Positions 34,082-43,151 of a stretch of 64,000 bases of DNA are shown here, one piece after another. The stretch covers positions 682,001 to 746,000 of the forward strand of contig NZ_FQUD01000003.1 in NCBI RefSeq assembly GCF_900128945.1, written 5' to 3'. The DNA comes from Chryseobacterium sp. OV279. Its GTDB lineage: Bacteria > Bacteroidota > Bacteroidia > Flavobacteriales > Weeksellaceae. A program made the translations under genes and the position numbers. Position 1 is the first letter of the stretch; each line of letters begins with the position of its first letter. Below the pieces are notes generated by a model. The model ran no database searches. It had not been told where the DNA came from and saw nothing but the letters and a program-made list of their open reading frames with translations.

Positions 34082-35116
34082 TTACTGAAGTTCTTTTTTA
34101 ATCATTTCGATAAAACGCTCTACCGCTACATCACCTGTATTCCATGAGGTAATAAGGCGGATCGCAGAAGAGTGTTCGTCTATCTTTTTCCAAACGTAGA
34201 ATTCAAAATGTTCGGACAGAATTTCAATCAGTTCATTGCTGATAATCGGGAAAATCTGATTGGTATAGGTGTCAGAAAGAAATTGTACTCCTCTTTCTTT
34301 CATCGCATTTTTAATTTTCATAGCCTGAATATTGGCATGTTTCGCCAAATCAAAATACAGATCATCTTTCATCAGTTCCATAAACTGGATGCCCAGAAGA
34401 CGTCCTTTAGCCAGTAAAGCACCTTTCTGTTTGATATTGAAAGCAAAATCCGGCTGTAAATCTTTATTATTAATTACAATAGCCTCTCCTATCAATGCTC
34501 CGTTTTTTGTACCGCCCAGATAAAAAATATCTGTCAGTTCTGCCACTCTTTCCAGCGTCAGATCACTGATCTCAGAAGTCAGTCCATGTCCTAATCTGGC
34601 ACCATCCATAAACAGATACAGCCCATTCTGACGGCAAAATGCTGAAAGTTCTTCCAGTTCCTGAGCCAGATAAACCGTTCCCAACTCTGTAGAATTTGAA
34701 ATATACACCAGCTTCGGCATGACCTGATGCGGAACATTCGTGTGGCTATCCAGAACCGGAACAATATCCGAAGGTCTCAGTTTACCGTCTTCAGTTTCAA
34801 TGCTTAATACTTTATGCCCTGTTGCTTCAATGGCTCCTGTTTCGTTATTTAAAATATGTCCAGGCGCTGCAGAGATCGCACATTGATATGGCCTTAAGAT
34901 GGAAGAAATTACAATCAGGTTCGCCTGTGTTCCTCCGGAAACCAGATAAACGTCAGAATTCTCGTTTTTAATTTTTTCTTTGATCAGTTTTTTGGCCTGA
35001 AGAGAATATTCATCTTCGCCATATCCGGCCTGCTGATTCAAATTAGATTGTATAAGTGCTTGTAGAATATTCGGGTGACACCCCTCGGAATAATCGTTTT
35101 TAAAAGAAAATTTCAT
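34082..35116 (-). CDS. low-specificity L-threonine aldolase family enzyme
   Basis: The 344-residue PLP enzyme belongs to the threonine aldolase / beta-eliminating lyase family. It has NDYSEGCHPNILQAL at the N-terminus, VSGGTQANL in the phosphate-binding region, FMDGARLGHGL with the ring-nitrogen aspartate D171, and GGTKNGA with PLP lysine K204. The family splits L-threonine or allo-threonine into glycine and acetaldehyde. It is transcribed away from the DtxR/MntR-type gene, and the two share an 85-base region. Confidence 0.9.
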   Translation of the reverse strand: MKFSFKNDYSEGCHPNILQALIQSNLNQQAGYGEDEYSLQAKKLIKEKIKNENSDVYLVSGGTQANLIVISSILRPYQCAISAAPGHILNNETGAIEATGHKVLSIETEDGKLRPSDIVPVLDSHTNVPHQVMPKLVYISNSTELGTVYLAQELEELSAFCRQNGLYLFMDGARLGHGLTSEISDLTLERVAELTDIFYLGGTKNGALIGEAIVINNKDLQPDFAFNIKQKGALLAKGRLLGIQFMELMKDDLYFDLAKHANIQAMKIKNAMKERGVQFLSDTYTNQIFPIISNELIEILSEHFEFYVWKKIDEHSSAIRLITSWNTGDVAVERFIEMIKKELQ

Positions 35117-35169
35117 AGAGTAAAATTAAAAAAAGTTAAAATAACAAGAGCAGATTTTACATAATATTT

Positions 35170-35199
35170 TGTTAGATTTGTACTGAAAATCATCTAACA
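35170..35199 (+). promoter_or_regulatory. promoter and palindromic operator of DtxR/MntR-type gene
   Basis: TGTTAGAT (35170-35177) and ATCTAACA (35192-35199) are perfect inverted repeats 14 bases apart. The first arm overlaps TAGATTTG (35173-35180), a -7 match. The position suits self-regulation by the metal-dependent regulator. Confidence 0.65.
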
Positions 35200-35201
35200 T
35201 T

Positions 35202-35855
35202 TTGAGAACAACATTAACAGAAGAAAATTATCTGAAGGCTTTGTTTCATTTAGTTGACAATGAAGGGAAAGTAACGATCAATGAGCTCAGCAAATTTTTA
35301 AATGTAAAAATGCCGAGTGTGAATAACATGATGAAGAAGTTTGCCGACAAAAAATGGGTCGTTTATGAAACATACAAGCCGCTGGTAGTTACAGAAAGCG
35401 GAAAACGGGAAGCCGCGCTGGTAGTCCGTAAACACAGGCTCACCGAAATGTTCCTTGTGAAAAAAATGAACTTCGGCTGGGAAAATGTCCACGAGATCGC
35501 AGAACAGCTGGAACACGTTCATTCACAGGTCTTTTTTGACAAAATGGACGAAATCCTGGATTATCCTAAGTTTGATCCTCATGGAGAGCCTATTCCTGAC
35601 AAAGACGGAAATATTATTTCACAGGAACTGCAGAAACTAAGTGCCTGTAAACTCGGAGAAACCGTCATTTTTGCTTCCGTTACCCTTTCAGACGACGGAT
35701 TCCTAAGCTATTTAAATGAAAGAAAACTCCTCCTGAATACGAAAATCAAGGTGATTAAAATCGAAGATTTTGATAAATCGATGACGATAGAAATTGGGGA
35801 CAATAAGGAAATCCTTAGCAGAAAGGCTACTGAGAAGATATTAGTGAAGAAATAG
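35202..35855 (+). CDS. DtxR/MntR-family metal-dependent regulator
   Basis: The 217-residue protein starts with a winged helix (TEENYLKALFHL, TINELSKFLNVKMPSVNNMM). The dimer and metal-binding domain follows, with EAALVVRKHRLTEMFLVKKM, HEIAEQLEHVHS and DPHGEPIPD. A C-terminal SH3-like domain (KLSACKLGETVIFASVT onward) is present, as in the longer DtxR/MntR members. HGEPIP is the family hallmark. It should repress manganese or iron uptake when metal is bound. The start is a TTG at 35202; there is no ATG in the right place, and an ATT at 35199 is the only alternative. Confidence 0.88.
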   Translation: MRTTLTEENYLKALFHLVDNEGKVTINELSKFLNVKMPSVNNMMKKFADKKWVVYETYKPLVVTESGKREAALVVRKHRLTEMFLVKKMNFGWENVHEIAEQLEHVHSQVFFDKMDEILDYPKFDPHGEPIPDKDGNIISQELQKLSACKLGETVIFASVTLSDDGFLSYLNERKLLLNTKIKVIKIEDFDKSMTIEIGDNKEILSRKATEKILVKK

Positions 35856-35860
35856 AGGTT

Positions 35861-36062
35861 CATTGGTGGCTTCAAGTTGCTTCAGCCACCAATGCTTCGG
35901 TTAAGCTATAGAATGAACGATTATTCTAGTTCGGCTATCACCAAAAATTACTGGGTGACTAAGCTACCGAAGCCACAATGTTCAGTTACGCTATGAAATG
36001 AACGATTATTCTAGTTCTGCTATCTCAACAATTACTGGGTGGCTGAGGCACTCGAAGCCACC
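35861..36062. repeat. tandem 85-base repeat with hairpin ends
   Basis: CATTGGTGGCT (35861-35871) pairs perfectly with AGCCACCAATG (35884-35894). Two direct units of 85-86 bases then follow; AATGAACGATTATTCTAGTT appears at 35912 and 35997. A second GGTGGCT/AGCCACC pair closes the region. It separates two converging genes and is noncoding. Confidence 0.75.
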
Positions 36063-36068
36063 TTTAAC

Positions 36069-37235
36069 CTATCTCTCCAGCATTCTCACCACTTCCTCAA
36101 TTTCCTCAGAAGTATTAAAATAATGCGGTGACAGACGGATAGCACGATCCAGATTCTTTAACGTAGAATCAATCAGGGCATTACTTTTATTGCTTACCGA
36201 GAAATAGACGTTATTCTCTTTCAGTATTTTATAAATCCCGTCGGTACTTCCGTCAGGAGCACAGAAAGTAACGATACTTGCTAAATTACGCCCTTCGTCC
36301 AGTATTCTTAATCCATTGCTCTGAAGCCCTGTTCTCAGCTTTTCTGCTAATTTTCTATTATAGATTTCAATATTCTGAAGACCAATTCCATTTGCGTATT
36401 TTGCAGCTTCGGTAAATCCTAAAATAGAACTGATGGAAGTTTCCCAATGCTCAAATCTTTTGGCTGTTTTAAGGAGTTTATAATCATTGAATTCCGTCCA
36501 TTCTGCGCCATTCATATCTAAAAAAACGGGAGCCATTTCCATTTCTAAAACCCGGTCTGAAACATATAAAAACCCAGTTCCTCGTGGTCCTCGCATAAAT
36601 TTCCGGCCTGTAGCCGTAAGAAAATCGCAGCCTATTTTGTTAACATCTACCACCAACTGTCCTACCGACTGACAGGCGTCCACAAGATACAGCACATCAT
36701 AACGACGGCAGATCTCCCCCGCTCCTTCTACATTCTGAATCAGTCCGGAATTGGTTGGGATGTGGGTAACCGCCACAAGTTTCGGATGATGCTTTTTAAC
36801 CAGGTTTTCCAAATCTTCCAGATCCAATTCATGATCCGAAAGGTTTTTAACCCTGATCACTTTAACCCCTGATTTTTTCTGTAATGAAAAAAAGGCAATC
36901 TGATTGGAGATATAATCATCATTCGTTGTAATAATAACATCACCATTTTCAAACTGAATGCTTGATAAAGCTTTAGCATACGCATCAGTAGAACTTACTG
37001 TAAACGCCATATTTTCCGGTTTAGCATTAATCAGTTGAGCCGCTTCTTCATAAAATTGGTGAATCTTTTCTTCATTCCTGTCAGCCGCCCCATAGGCTCC
37101 GTATTCCTGTTCCAGATAGATATGATCGGTCATTGTTTTAACCACAATTTCCGGCATCAGTGAGCCACCGGCACTGTTTAAAAATAGTTTATCTGTACAG
37201 CCAATAGTATCCTGTCTGATGATATGTAGGTCCAT
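36069..37235 (-). CDS. class V aminotransferase-fold PLP enzyme
   Basis: The 388-residue protein has the cysteine desulfurase-like fold: NSAGGSLMP at the N-terminus, VTHIPTNSGLIQNV with H158, YLVDACQSVGQL with D186 and Q189, and the PLP lysine K212 in TGRKFMRGPRGTGFLYV. The usual SGHK is replaced by TGRK, and no catalytic-loop cysteine of NifS/SufS type is obvious, so desulfurase activity is not assured. Similar proteins include EgtE-like C-S lyases. It is a single gene. The substrate is open. Confidence 0.85.
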   Translation of the reverse strand: MDLHIIRQDTIGCTDKLFLNSAGGSLMPEIVVKTMTDHIYLEQEYGAYGAADRNEEKIHQFYEEAAQLINAKPENMAFTVSSTDAYAKALSSIQFENGDVIITTNDDYISNQIAFFSLQKKSGVKVIRVKNLSDHELDLEDLENLVKKHHPKLVAVTHIPTNSGLIQNVEGAGEICRRYDVLYLVDACQSVGQLVVDVNKIGCDFLTATGRKFMRGPRGTGFLYVSDRVLEMEMAPVFLDMNGAEWTEFNDYKLLKTAKRFEHWETSISSILGFTEAAKYANGIGLQNIEIYNRKLAEKLRTGLQSNGLRILDEGRNLASIVTFCAPDGSTDGIYKILKENNVYFSVSNKSNALIDSTLKNLDRAIRLSPHYFNTSEEIEEVVRMLER

Positions 37236-37300
37236 GTTTTACTTAGTTTTAAAATTGATTGATGATTTGTATTTCAGTTTCATTCTCCCTTTTTAAACAT

Positions 37301-37331
37301 AAAAAATCCCGAAAATTAACGTCCGGGATTT
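37301..37331 (-). terminator. terminator of the tssG-tssN-tssK operon
   Basis: CGGGATTT / AAATCCCG (37304-37311 with 37324-37331), with a T-run on the minus strand, 20 bases after the tssK stop. Confidence 0.85.
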
Positions 37332-37350
37332 ATATATTAAAATGTTTCCA

Positions 37351-38490
37351 TTAATCTAAAACGCTCCAACCTCTCTTCGGATTGGTGTTTGAAGACACTT
37401 CCTGTTCGTTAACGATGATATTTTCTTTTCTCTGACCGATGTAGTCAAGTTCGCTTAGTTTAGAGAAAATAATTTCCAGGCTGCGAAGCATCTGCTGAAT
37501 GTACAGTAACGGCTCTCCACAGTTGTGATGATCATAATTGGTTTCTGCCACGATAGAAAGCTGATTTAGTAAAGTATGAGGCGCAATTTCACTCCACTCT
37601 AAACTGTAGTTCAGCATTTCTTCCAGTTCGGCAGGTACCAGAAGCTGGGTAGAATTGTATAGATGAAGGGCTAATTTTGCAAAAGCCTCAATCAAAAATA
37701 CAGGCGGTTGCCATGGAATAATATTTCTGAACTGGAAATACATATCTCCAAAAGTATTCACCATAGTGGTACACAGAAACTTTACATTCTGTGCAAGGGC
37801 TGTATTTTGATTTTTATGGGATGCTTTCTGAATGATCTTAAAAGCGTACTGCTGCAGATTTCCTATAGATTTTGCATAGCTACCATAATAATCCAGCAAA
37901 ACAGGATGACTCTGAATAGAAGTACACGGCGGAATAAAATTGGAATCTACCTGTGCGATATTCGCTTTCAGGTCTACTTTTCCGATGATCAGATAATTTC
38001 CTCCCGAATAGCTGCTGTTCAGTGAAGTGACAGGAAGCAGTTCGATGTGGTGATTCGGCTGTGCGCTTGGATGACGGGGCGGAATTTCTTCAGGATCAAT
38101 ATCTCCGAAAGGCACTTTATCAAAAGGATTGACAGAGATCAGGATATAATAATCTCCATCTGCCTGCTCTTCACTCATAGATCTGGCCAGAGATTTTACA
38201 CTGACTCTCCTATCTGTTAAATCAATACGGTAACCGGCCATTGTGATAGCGCTGCATCTTTTGATAACAAGCTGTACATCGTTGGTAGCGGTATTATGGA
38301 CATCAAAAATAGTTTTGTCCGTAAATTCGTTTGAAATAGGCAGAAGTCCGTAATTATATGTGTTGATCCCAAGCGAACTGGAATCTCTGATCGTATCAAT
38401 TAAAAAATTATCCTGATCATTAAGGTGTCTCTGGGAAACTTTCATCCCATCAACCCAATTGATCGCAAAATGTTTAATAGGCTGTATCAT
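37351..38490 (-). CDS. tssK: type VI secretion baseplate protein TssK
   Basis: The 379-residue protein begins KHFAINWVDGMKVSQRHLND, the TssK start in which a conserved W-G-M-x-x-x-x-H patch binds other baseplate parts. It continues with beta-rich shoulder domains and ends with a helical head (YIQQMLRSLEIIFSKLSELD). TssK connects the baseplate to the membrane complex. The third gene of an operon after tssG and tssN, it is followed by a terminator. Known Bacteroidota T6SS (subtype iii) contains a divergent TssK of this length. Confidence 0.87.
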   Translation of the reverse strand: MIQPIKHFAINWVDGMKVSQRHLNDQDNFLIDTIRDSSSLGINTYNYGLLPISNEFTDKTIFDVHNTATNDVQLVIKRCSAITMAGYRIDLTDRRVSVKSLARSMSEEQADGDYYILISVNPFDKVPFGDIDPEEIPPRHPSAQPNHHIELLPVTSLNSSYSGGNYLIIGKVDLKANIAQVDSNFIPPCTSIQSHPVLLDYYGSYAKSIGNLQQYAFKIIQKASHKNQNTALAQNVKFLCTTMVNTFGDMYFQFRNIIPWQPPVFLIEAFAKLALHLYNSTQLLVPAELEEMLNYSLEWSEIAPHTLLNQLSIVAETNYDHHNCGEPLLYIQQMLRSLEIIFSKLSELDYIGQRKENIIVNEQEVSSNTNPKRGWSVLD

Positions 38491-38517
38491 ATGTAATACT
38501 TTTTAAATTTTCTGTGA

Positions 38518-39420
38518 TTATGATTTTTTCAATAGTCCTTCTTCCTCATGCTGGATGACTCTTTTGCAGATCACCACTTCATTTTCTGAAATGCCGTTCG
38601 TAGAGATATCCTGGTCGAAATCAAGGTATTTTCTAAAACTGAAAAATGATTTTTTGGTGTAAAAAATCCAGTAATAAGGTTCTTTTTCCATATCCGAAAG
38701 GTGAATAATCGAGTTCGGATTTTTATGGTTGTAATCGTCTACTACTCTATAGAACCAATCTCCGAAAGTGACTCCGGTCGGTAAGGTTTTAGCTTTGATC
38801 CTGAATCGGTTTGTATCTTCCAGGTTTTTACTCAATTCCACATTCAATACCATTAATCGATCAAAATCAGCCCCTTCAAAGTCCGGTAGCTTCTGATCCG
38901 GAGAATATCTCCACGTTTTATAGATATCAAAAGGAATGCTGATAAACTGAACGTAGCAATAGTAAAATACCATCGGAACAATAAAGATCACTATACTGGT
39001 GGCAGCCATTACGGCATATCCTGTTCCTTTGCTGATCCAGTTAAAGATTAAGGTAAATAAAAATCCTCCGAAGGCAATACACGTCAAAGAAAGTATCGAT
39101 TCAAATAAGATGCTCATCCCCACAGAATCAATATGCTTTCTGAAATATCTGTGCAGTAAATTGACATGAATAATCCCGAAAATAAGGTAAAAAACCTGTG
39201 CAATAAGATACCAGTACGGGTTAAAAAGATTCCCTGCAAAACCGAAAATTCCCGGCAGTGCAAGACATAAACTGCAAAGAAGAACGTATATAATAATTAC
39301 CTTAATTTTGATAGCAGGCTTGTTTCTTCTGATAATACCCAGAATAAACATCATGATCACAGCGATTAAAGGCATTAAAATATACCTTAAAAAAATACCT
39401 TTTACTGAAGAAATTTCCAT
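38518..39420 (-). CDS. tssN: type VI secretion protein TssN (Bacteroidota-specific)
   Basis: The 300-residue protein has five or six N-terminal membrane segments (FLRYILMPLIAVIMMFILGI through VFYYCYVQFISIP, residues about 8-165). A cytoplasmic domain follows (FEGADFDRLMVLNVELSKN, then FGDWFYRVVDDYNHKN). This is the layout of TssN, one of the proteins (TssN-R) found only in subtype iii systems of Bacteroidota. It is thought to stand in for parts of the TssJLM membrane complex. It lies between tssG and tssK. Confidence 0.83.
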   Translation of the reverse strand: MEISSVKGIFLRYILMPLIAVIMMFILGIIRRNKPAIKIKVIIIYVLLCSLCLALPGIFGFAGNLFNPYWYLIAQVFYLIFGIIHVNLLHRYFRKHIDSVGMSILFESILSLTCIAFGGFLFTLIFNWISKGTGYAVMAATSIVIFIVPMVFYYCYVQFISIPFDIYKTWRYSPDQKLPDFEGADFDRLMVLNVELSKNLEDTNRFRIKAKTLPTGVTFGDWFYRVVDDYNHKNPNSIIHLSDMEKEPYYWIFYTKKSFFSFRKYLDFDQDISTNGISENEVVICKRVIQHEEEGLLKKS

Positions 39421-39474
39421 TAGTTTCTTTTCAAATTTATACTTGGTTGGTCGTTGTAAATATAATAAATTATT

Positions 39475-40416
39475 TTAGAGGAATGTAGAGTATCCGAGAC
39501 GGCTCGCATTTCTTTCATCATCTTCCAGACTGAATGAATATTCCAGTTTCTCGGTGATGAAATTCTCCTCCACATCCACCGTTACAGGAAGAAAATAATC
39601 ATATAAAGCATGAAGTACATTTCTGAACGGACTTCCGGGAATATACTTTTTCATATCCTCATAAGGAATCGGGCCTATGTTGACTACCCAGTTCCGTTGC
39701 CCGTCCATATGTCTTCCGCTTGGAATATAGGTAACCCCTAATTTTGAATTCCCCAATAACATAGAATCGTCATTTCTCTCTATCCTGTCGATGATATTCG
39801 GTGCGAAAGTAACCTCTACCGGCACCTGCAGAAAAGCAGTCATGCATCTTTCAAACCACCTCTTGTCCCCTCTTATCTGGTGGAAAAACGGCAGAATATA
39901 GATGAAAATATAAGCGCTCTGCTCATCAAGCATTTTAATAAGCGGCCAGAGCTCACTTACGGTATCCAAAAGCGTATCTGTGCTGCTTGAAATATCAAAT
40001 TCCGATTCCTTAAGCAGGGAACTGATCTCTGTAAAAAAGATCTCCAGCTCAAAAGGACGGAAAAACTTCCGGGCATCCTCTTCCACTTTCTTCTGCTTGC
40101 GGATTTCGCGGACTACGGTATCTACATTTTTTCTGGAAGCTCCCAAAGACGGCGGATGGAAAAGTCCTTCCGGGAGATAGTCATAAATGCCTTCTCTATA
40201 CGTTTCTATGGTGAAGACTTCTTCATCAAATCCTAAATAACTGCTCGAAATACTTTTGATATCCTTGAGGTAAGCACGGTCGTTGATCCCGATCCGTTCT
40301 ATAAATATATTACTTACCGCCCGCTGATACTTCAAAAGATTCACCGCTACAGCTTCCGCTTTGAAGTCGGTCTGCAGTTTATTGTAATACATGTCTACAA
40401 TATTATTCTCATACAT
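39475..40416 (-). CDS. tssG: type VI secretion baseplate subunit TssG
   Basis: The 313-residue soluble protein starts MYENNIVDMYYNKLQTDFKA and carries FMN-free, helical N-terminal and beta-rich C-terminal parts. LGNSKLGVTYIPSGRHMDG and RNWVVNIGPIPYEDMKKYIP resemble the LGxxxxLG and xxIGPL segments of TssG. In the baseplate TssG pairs with two copies of TssF and binds TssK. It is the first gene of this operon; no tssF is found beside it. The assignment also rests on the next two genes. Confidence 0.72.
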   Translation of the reverse strand: MYENNIVDMYYNKLQTDFKAEAVAVNLLKYQRAVSNIFIERIGINDRAYLKDIKSISSSYLGFDEEVFTIETYREGIYDYLPEGLFHPPSLGASRKNVDTVVREIRKQKKVEEDARKFFRPFELEIFFTEISSLLKESEFDISSSTDTLLDTVSELWPLIKMLDEQSAYIFIYILPFFHQIRGDKRWFERCMTAFLQVPVEVTFAPNIIDRIERNDDSMLLGNSKLGVTYIPSGRHMDGQRNWVVNIGPIPYEDMKKYIPGSPFRNVLHALYDYFLPVTVDVEENFITEKLEYSFSLEDDERNASRLGYSTFL

Positions 40417-40792
40417 AGTGTTTCCTGTGATTATGACTTGTAAAGATAATATATCTCGTAAGTTTGAAAAAATAATTTGCCACTAATTTTATTTTAAAAA
40501 TACTAATTTATCTGCATTAAAAGGAATTATCTGTGACAAATTCCGTGAAAATACGGTAATACTGCACTGTAGAGGCTGTAAGGCTGAATATTTAAAAATT
40601 AAAGGTTATCATTGAGGGATAAGCATTTATAATACAAAACATGTCTTGTTTCCGGTATTTATAGAAATTTATACTCCACTTTTATTATTTAGATTAATTT
40701 TTATTAACATCCCATTGACAAGAAATTGGTCATAATTGATACAGGTTCGGAAACCGGAACGTATCTTTGCACCTTGTAAAATGTTATTTATA
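40417..40792. other. intergenic region with S1/P1 nuclease promoter
   Basis: These 376 bases separate the divergent tssG operon and nuclease gene. TATCTTTG at 40762-40769 matches a -7 box for the nuclease, with TTG at 40736 (spacing 23, long). No gene is seen. Confidence 0.45.
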
Positions 40793-41584
40793 ATGAAAAG
40801 TATTTATTCTAAAATTCTGATTTTAGCATTCATTTCATCTTCACTTTATTCCTATGCATGGGGATTAACGGGACACCGTGTGATCGCGGAGATCGCTGAA
40901 AACCATCTGTCGGGCAAAGCAAGAAGAGAGATCAAAAAAATAATGGGTAAAGAACGCCTGGCGTATTGGGCCAACTGGCCGGATTTTATCAAATCTGATA
41001 CCACAGGTGCATGGAAGCAGGCTTCATCATGGCATTACGTAAACGTAGATCCAATGGCTGATTTTAAAACGTTTGACCAAACTCTTAAAATGCAGGCAGG
41101 TCCAAGTCTTTATACGCAGGTGAACACGTTATCCAGCCAGATCAAGGATGAGAAAACGTCTGCAAAAGACAGAAAAATCGCTCTCATCTTCCTTATTCAC
41201 ATTATGGGAGACCTTGCACAGCCTCTTCATGTAGGAAGAGCAGAAGATCTTGGAGGAAACAAAATCAATGTAACGTATTTCGGGGACAAAACCAATCTTC
41301 ATTCTGTATGGGATGGGAAACTGGTAGACTCTCAGAAATACAGCTATACAGAATACGCTAACCTTTTAGACATCAAATCTAAAGAAGAAGTGGCACAGAT
41401 TCAGACCGGAACACTGGAAGACTGGTTGTACGATTCTCATAAAATCGCCAACAAGATCTACGCACAGACTCCAAACGATTCGAAATTATCTTACGATTAT
41501 CAGTACAAATTCAATGATACGCTTGAAAGACAGCTTCTTTACGGAGGTCTGAGACTGGCAAAAGTATTGAATGAATTATTTTAA
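40793..41584 (+). CDS. exported S1/P1-type nuclease
   Basis: The ATG at 40793 gives a signal peptide ending SLYSYA and a mature N-terminal tryptophan, as the family requires because W1 is a zinc ligand. The other ligands can all be seen: WGLTGHRVIAEIAE (H), WANWPDFIKSD (D), SSWHYVN (H), IHIMGDLAQPLHVG (H, D, H) and NLHSVWDGKLVD (H, D). This is a tri-zinc phosphodiesterase that cleaves single-stranded DNA and RNA and 3' phosphates outside the cytoplasm. The length is 263 residues, normal for bacterial members. It is a single gene. Confidence 0.93.
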   Translation: MKSIYSKILILAFISSSLYSYAWGLTGHRVIAEIAENHLSGKARREIKKIMGKERLAYWANWPDFIKSDTTGAWKQASSWHYVNVDPMADFKTFDQTLKMQAGPSLYTQVNTLSSQIKDEKTSAKDRKIALIFLIHIMGDLAQPLHVGRAEDLGGNKINVTYFGDKTNLHSVWDGKLVDSQKYSYTEYANLLDIKSKEEVAQIQTGTLEDWLYDSHKIANKIYAQTPNDSKLSYDYQYKFNDTLERQLLYGGLRLAKVLNELF

Positions 41585-41611
41585 TCATTGATATTTAAAA
41601 GCTTAAAATAC

Positions 41612-41640
41612 AAAAGCGGCCTTTTTCAGGCCGCTTTTTT
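41612..41640. terminator. bidirectional terminator hairpin
   Basis: AAAAGCGGCC (41612-41621) pairs with GGCCGCTTTT (41629-41638) between converging genes. Confidence 0.92.
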
Positions 41641-41665
41641 TATGTATTCAACTGTCATTTAAAGA

Positions 41666-42934
41666 TTAAGGACACGGAGTTTGAGAATAGCCACCGTTAC
41701 TGTTCGGCTTGGCATTGATTTTCTTAAAGTTACCATTAGCATCCATCTTGGTTAATGCAATCCCTGAATTGTATTTATCCAGTACATGCGCCAGTCCGGT
41801 TTCTCTGTTTGGAATATCTGTATAATCGTCAAACATACTTCCTGAAAAATTCGGGGCAAAACCTGGAATCTGACTTGGAGGATAATTCGATATAAAAGAT
41901 TCAAATAAATTCGCATTGGTAACGACCAGTGCGTAGACTGTACCGCCGGGAGTAACAATATATCTGGTGTTAAAACTTGGATAATTGTTGTGATAGCTGA
42001 TCATGCTGTAAACATCTCCTGCAGAAGGCGGCGTATTCCCCGGATGGTTGTGGATATCAGCTTCAGGATAATTGTAAGGATTATTAATATTTCCGCTGTT
42101 GGCATTTAGTTCCTGCACGCCGGTTGCCTTAAGCTCACCGTTCGGAGTGTCTCTTCCCATACCTACTCCATTTTCTTTTCCGTTTTGATTGAAATTATTC
42201 ATAATTCCCTGTTTCGCATCACTGAATTTCTGTGTTTTAGAATTGTCTGTGGCTTTTTGCGATCCTGCCTGAGCTTTTGTACAGGGATCATTCGGATTAT
42301 TGGTAGGCGGAATGACCGTAATTGGAGGAATCGGCGGACCTGTCGGAGGCTGTGGATTGGTTGGCGGATTTGGCACAGTGATCACGACCTCTTCAATGGA
42401 ACCGTGGCATTTTTTACCACAGGAATCCATATCTCCGTCTCCTGAAAATTTAGAGGAAATGTCTGAAATGATTTTTCCGTCAACCACCTTGATTTGGTAT
42501 CTCATAGAACCTTCCAGTGCGATGTAGGTAACATTTCCCGTCATCTTTTTCATAATCTCATGAGCGCCAAGCCTGTGATCTTCTGCAGAAAATTTTTCAT
42601 TGGCTTCAAATTTCCATAAGTGTCCGGAAACCTTGTCACCGTCGATTCTGAATGTCAGTTCTTCAATCAGTTTTTCACTTTCATTTTTTACCGGAACCGA
42701 GATCAGAATAACGTTGTTCTCATGTTTGAAAGTTCTGGCATTTTCCCATTCGATCTGCTTTCCCGAAATAACGGCCATATCCTTTACATAGTCTTTTCTG
42801 ATGTAAGAAAGCGGATTTTCCTGAAGCTTCACGGTTTCAGTTTCGGTTTCTAATGCATCATGAGCACACCCCTGCAGTGAAAATAAGGCCAGCATACTTC
42901 CCAAAAGAAAGAGTGGCAGTAATTTTTTTTTCAT
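41666..42934 (-). CDS. lipoprotein with C-terminal JAMM-like domain
   Basis: The 422-residue protein has a lipobox (LQGC, cysteine 23). An N-terminal domain (to about 185) ends in a CGKKCHG motif. A proline-rich linker spans about 188-214, and a C-terminal domain follows. That domain holds EADIHNHPGNTPPSAGDVYS, which matches the JAMM/MPN zinc motif HxH-x6-S-xx-D with H295, H297, S304 and D307. JAMM enzymes hydrolyse isopeptide or peptide bonds or cell-wall links; a catalytic upstream glutamate would be near ELKATGVQEL. It sits close to the type VI genes but in no shared operon. Substrate unknown. Confidence 0.7.
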   Translation of the reverse strand: MKKKLLPLFLLGSMLALFSLQGCAHDALETETETVKLQENPLSYIRKDYVKDMAVISGKQIEWENARTFKHENNVILISVPVKNESEKLIEELTFRIDGDKVSGHLWKFEANEKFSAEDHRLGAHEIMKKMTGNVTYIALEGSMRYQIKVVDGKIISDISSKFSGDGDMDSCGKKCHGSIEEVVITVPNPPTNPQPPTGPPIPPITVIPPTNNPNDPCTKAQAGSQKATDNSKTQKFSDAKQGIMNNFNQNGKENGVGMGRDTPNGELKATGVQELNANSGNINNPYNYPEADIHNHPGNTPPSAGDVYSMISYHNNYPSFNTRYIVTPGGTVYALVVTNANLFESFISNYPPSQIPGFAPNFSGSMFDDYTDIPNRETGLAHVLDKYNSGIALTKMDANGNFKKINAKPNSNGGYSQTPCP

Positions 42935-43083
42935 TGTTCTTAGTATTTAAAGGGCGCAAATATATTAATAAATCCAATTAATGAGAAATAAAAAATAATT
43001 AATTTCCCTAGATTTAACAGTACATTCACAGGTTATTCATCTATACAGTTATCATTGTTTTTGTTATGATATCTCCACAAACA

Positions 43084-43118
43084 AAAGATCCGTTCAGTAC
43101 CTTACCGAACGGATCTTT
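43084..43118 (-). terminator. terminator of the aldo/keto reductase gene
   Basis: AAAGATCCGTTC (about 43084-43095) pairs with GAACGGATCTTT (43107-43118), 34 bases after the stop. Confidence 0.88.
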
Positions 43119-43151
43119 CTATTGAGTTAAAATAAAGTTTCTGAGAAAAAA

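Noticed and set aside
35861-36062. Short tandem region considered as a CRISPR array
   Set aside because: Only two long, diverged units exist and there are no short identical repeats with spacers or cas genes.
42185-42527. Plus-strand ORFs opposite the JAMM-like lipoprotein
   Set aside because: They are the antisense of the proline-rich linker and have no signal or motif.
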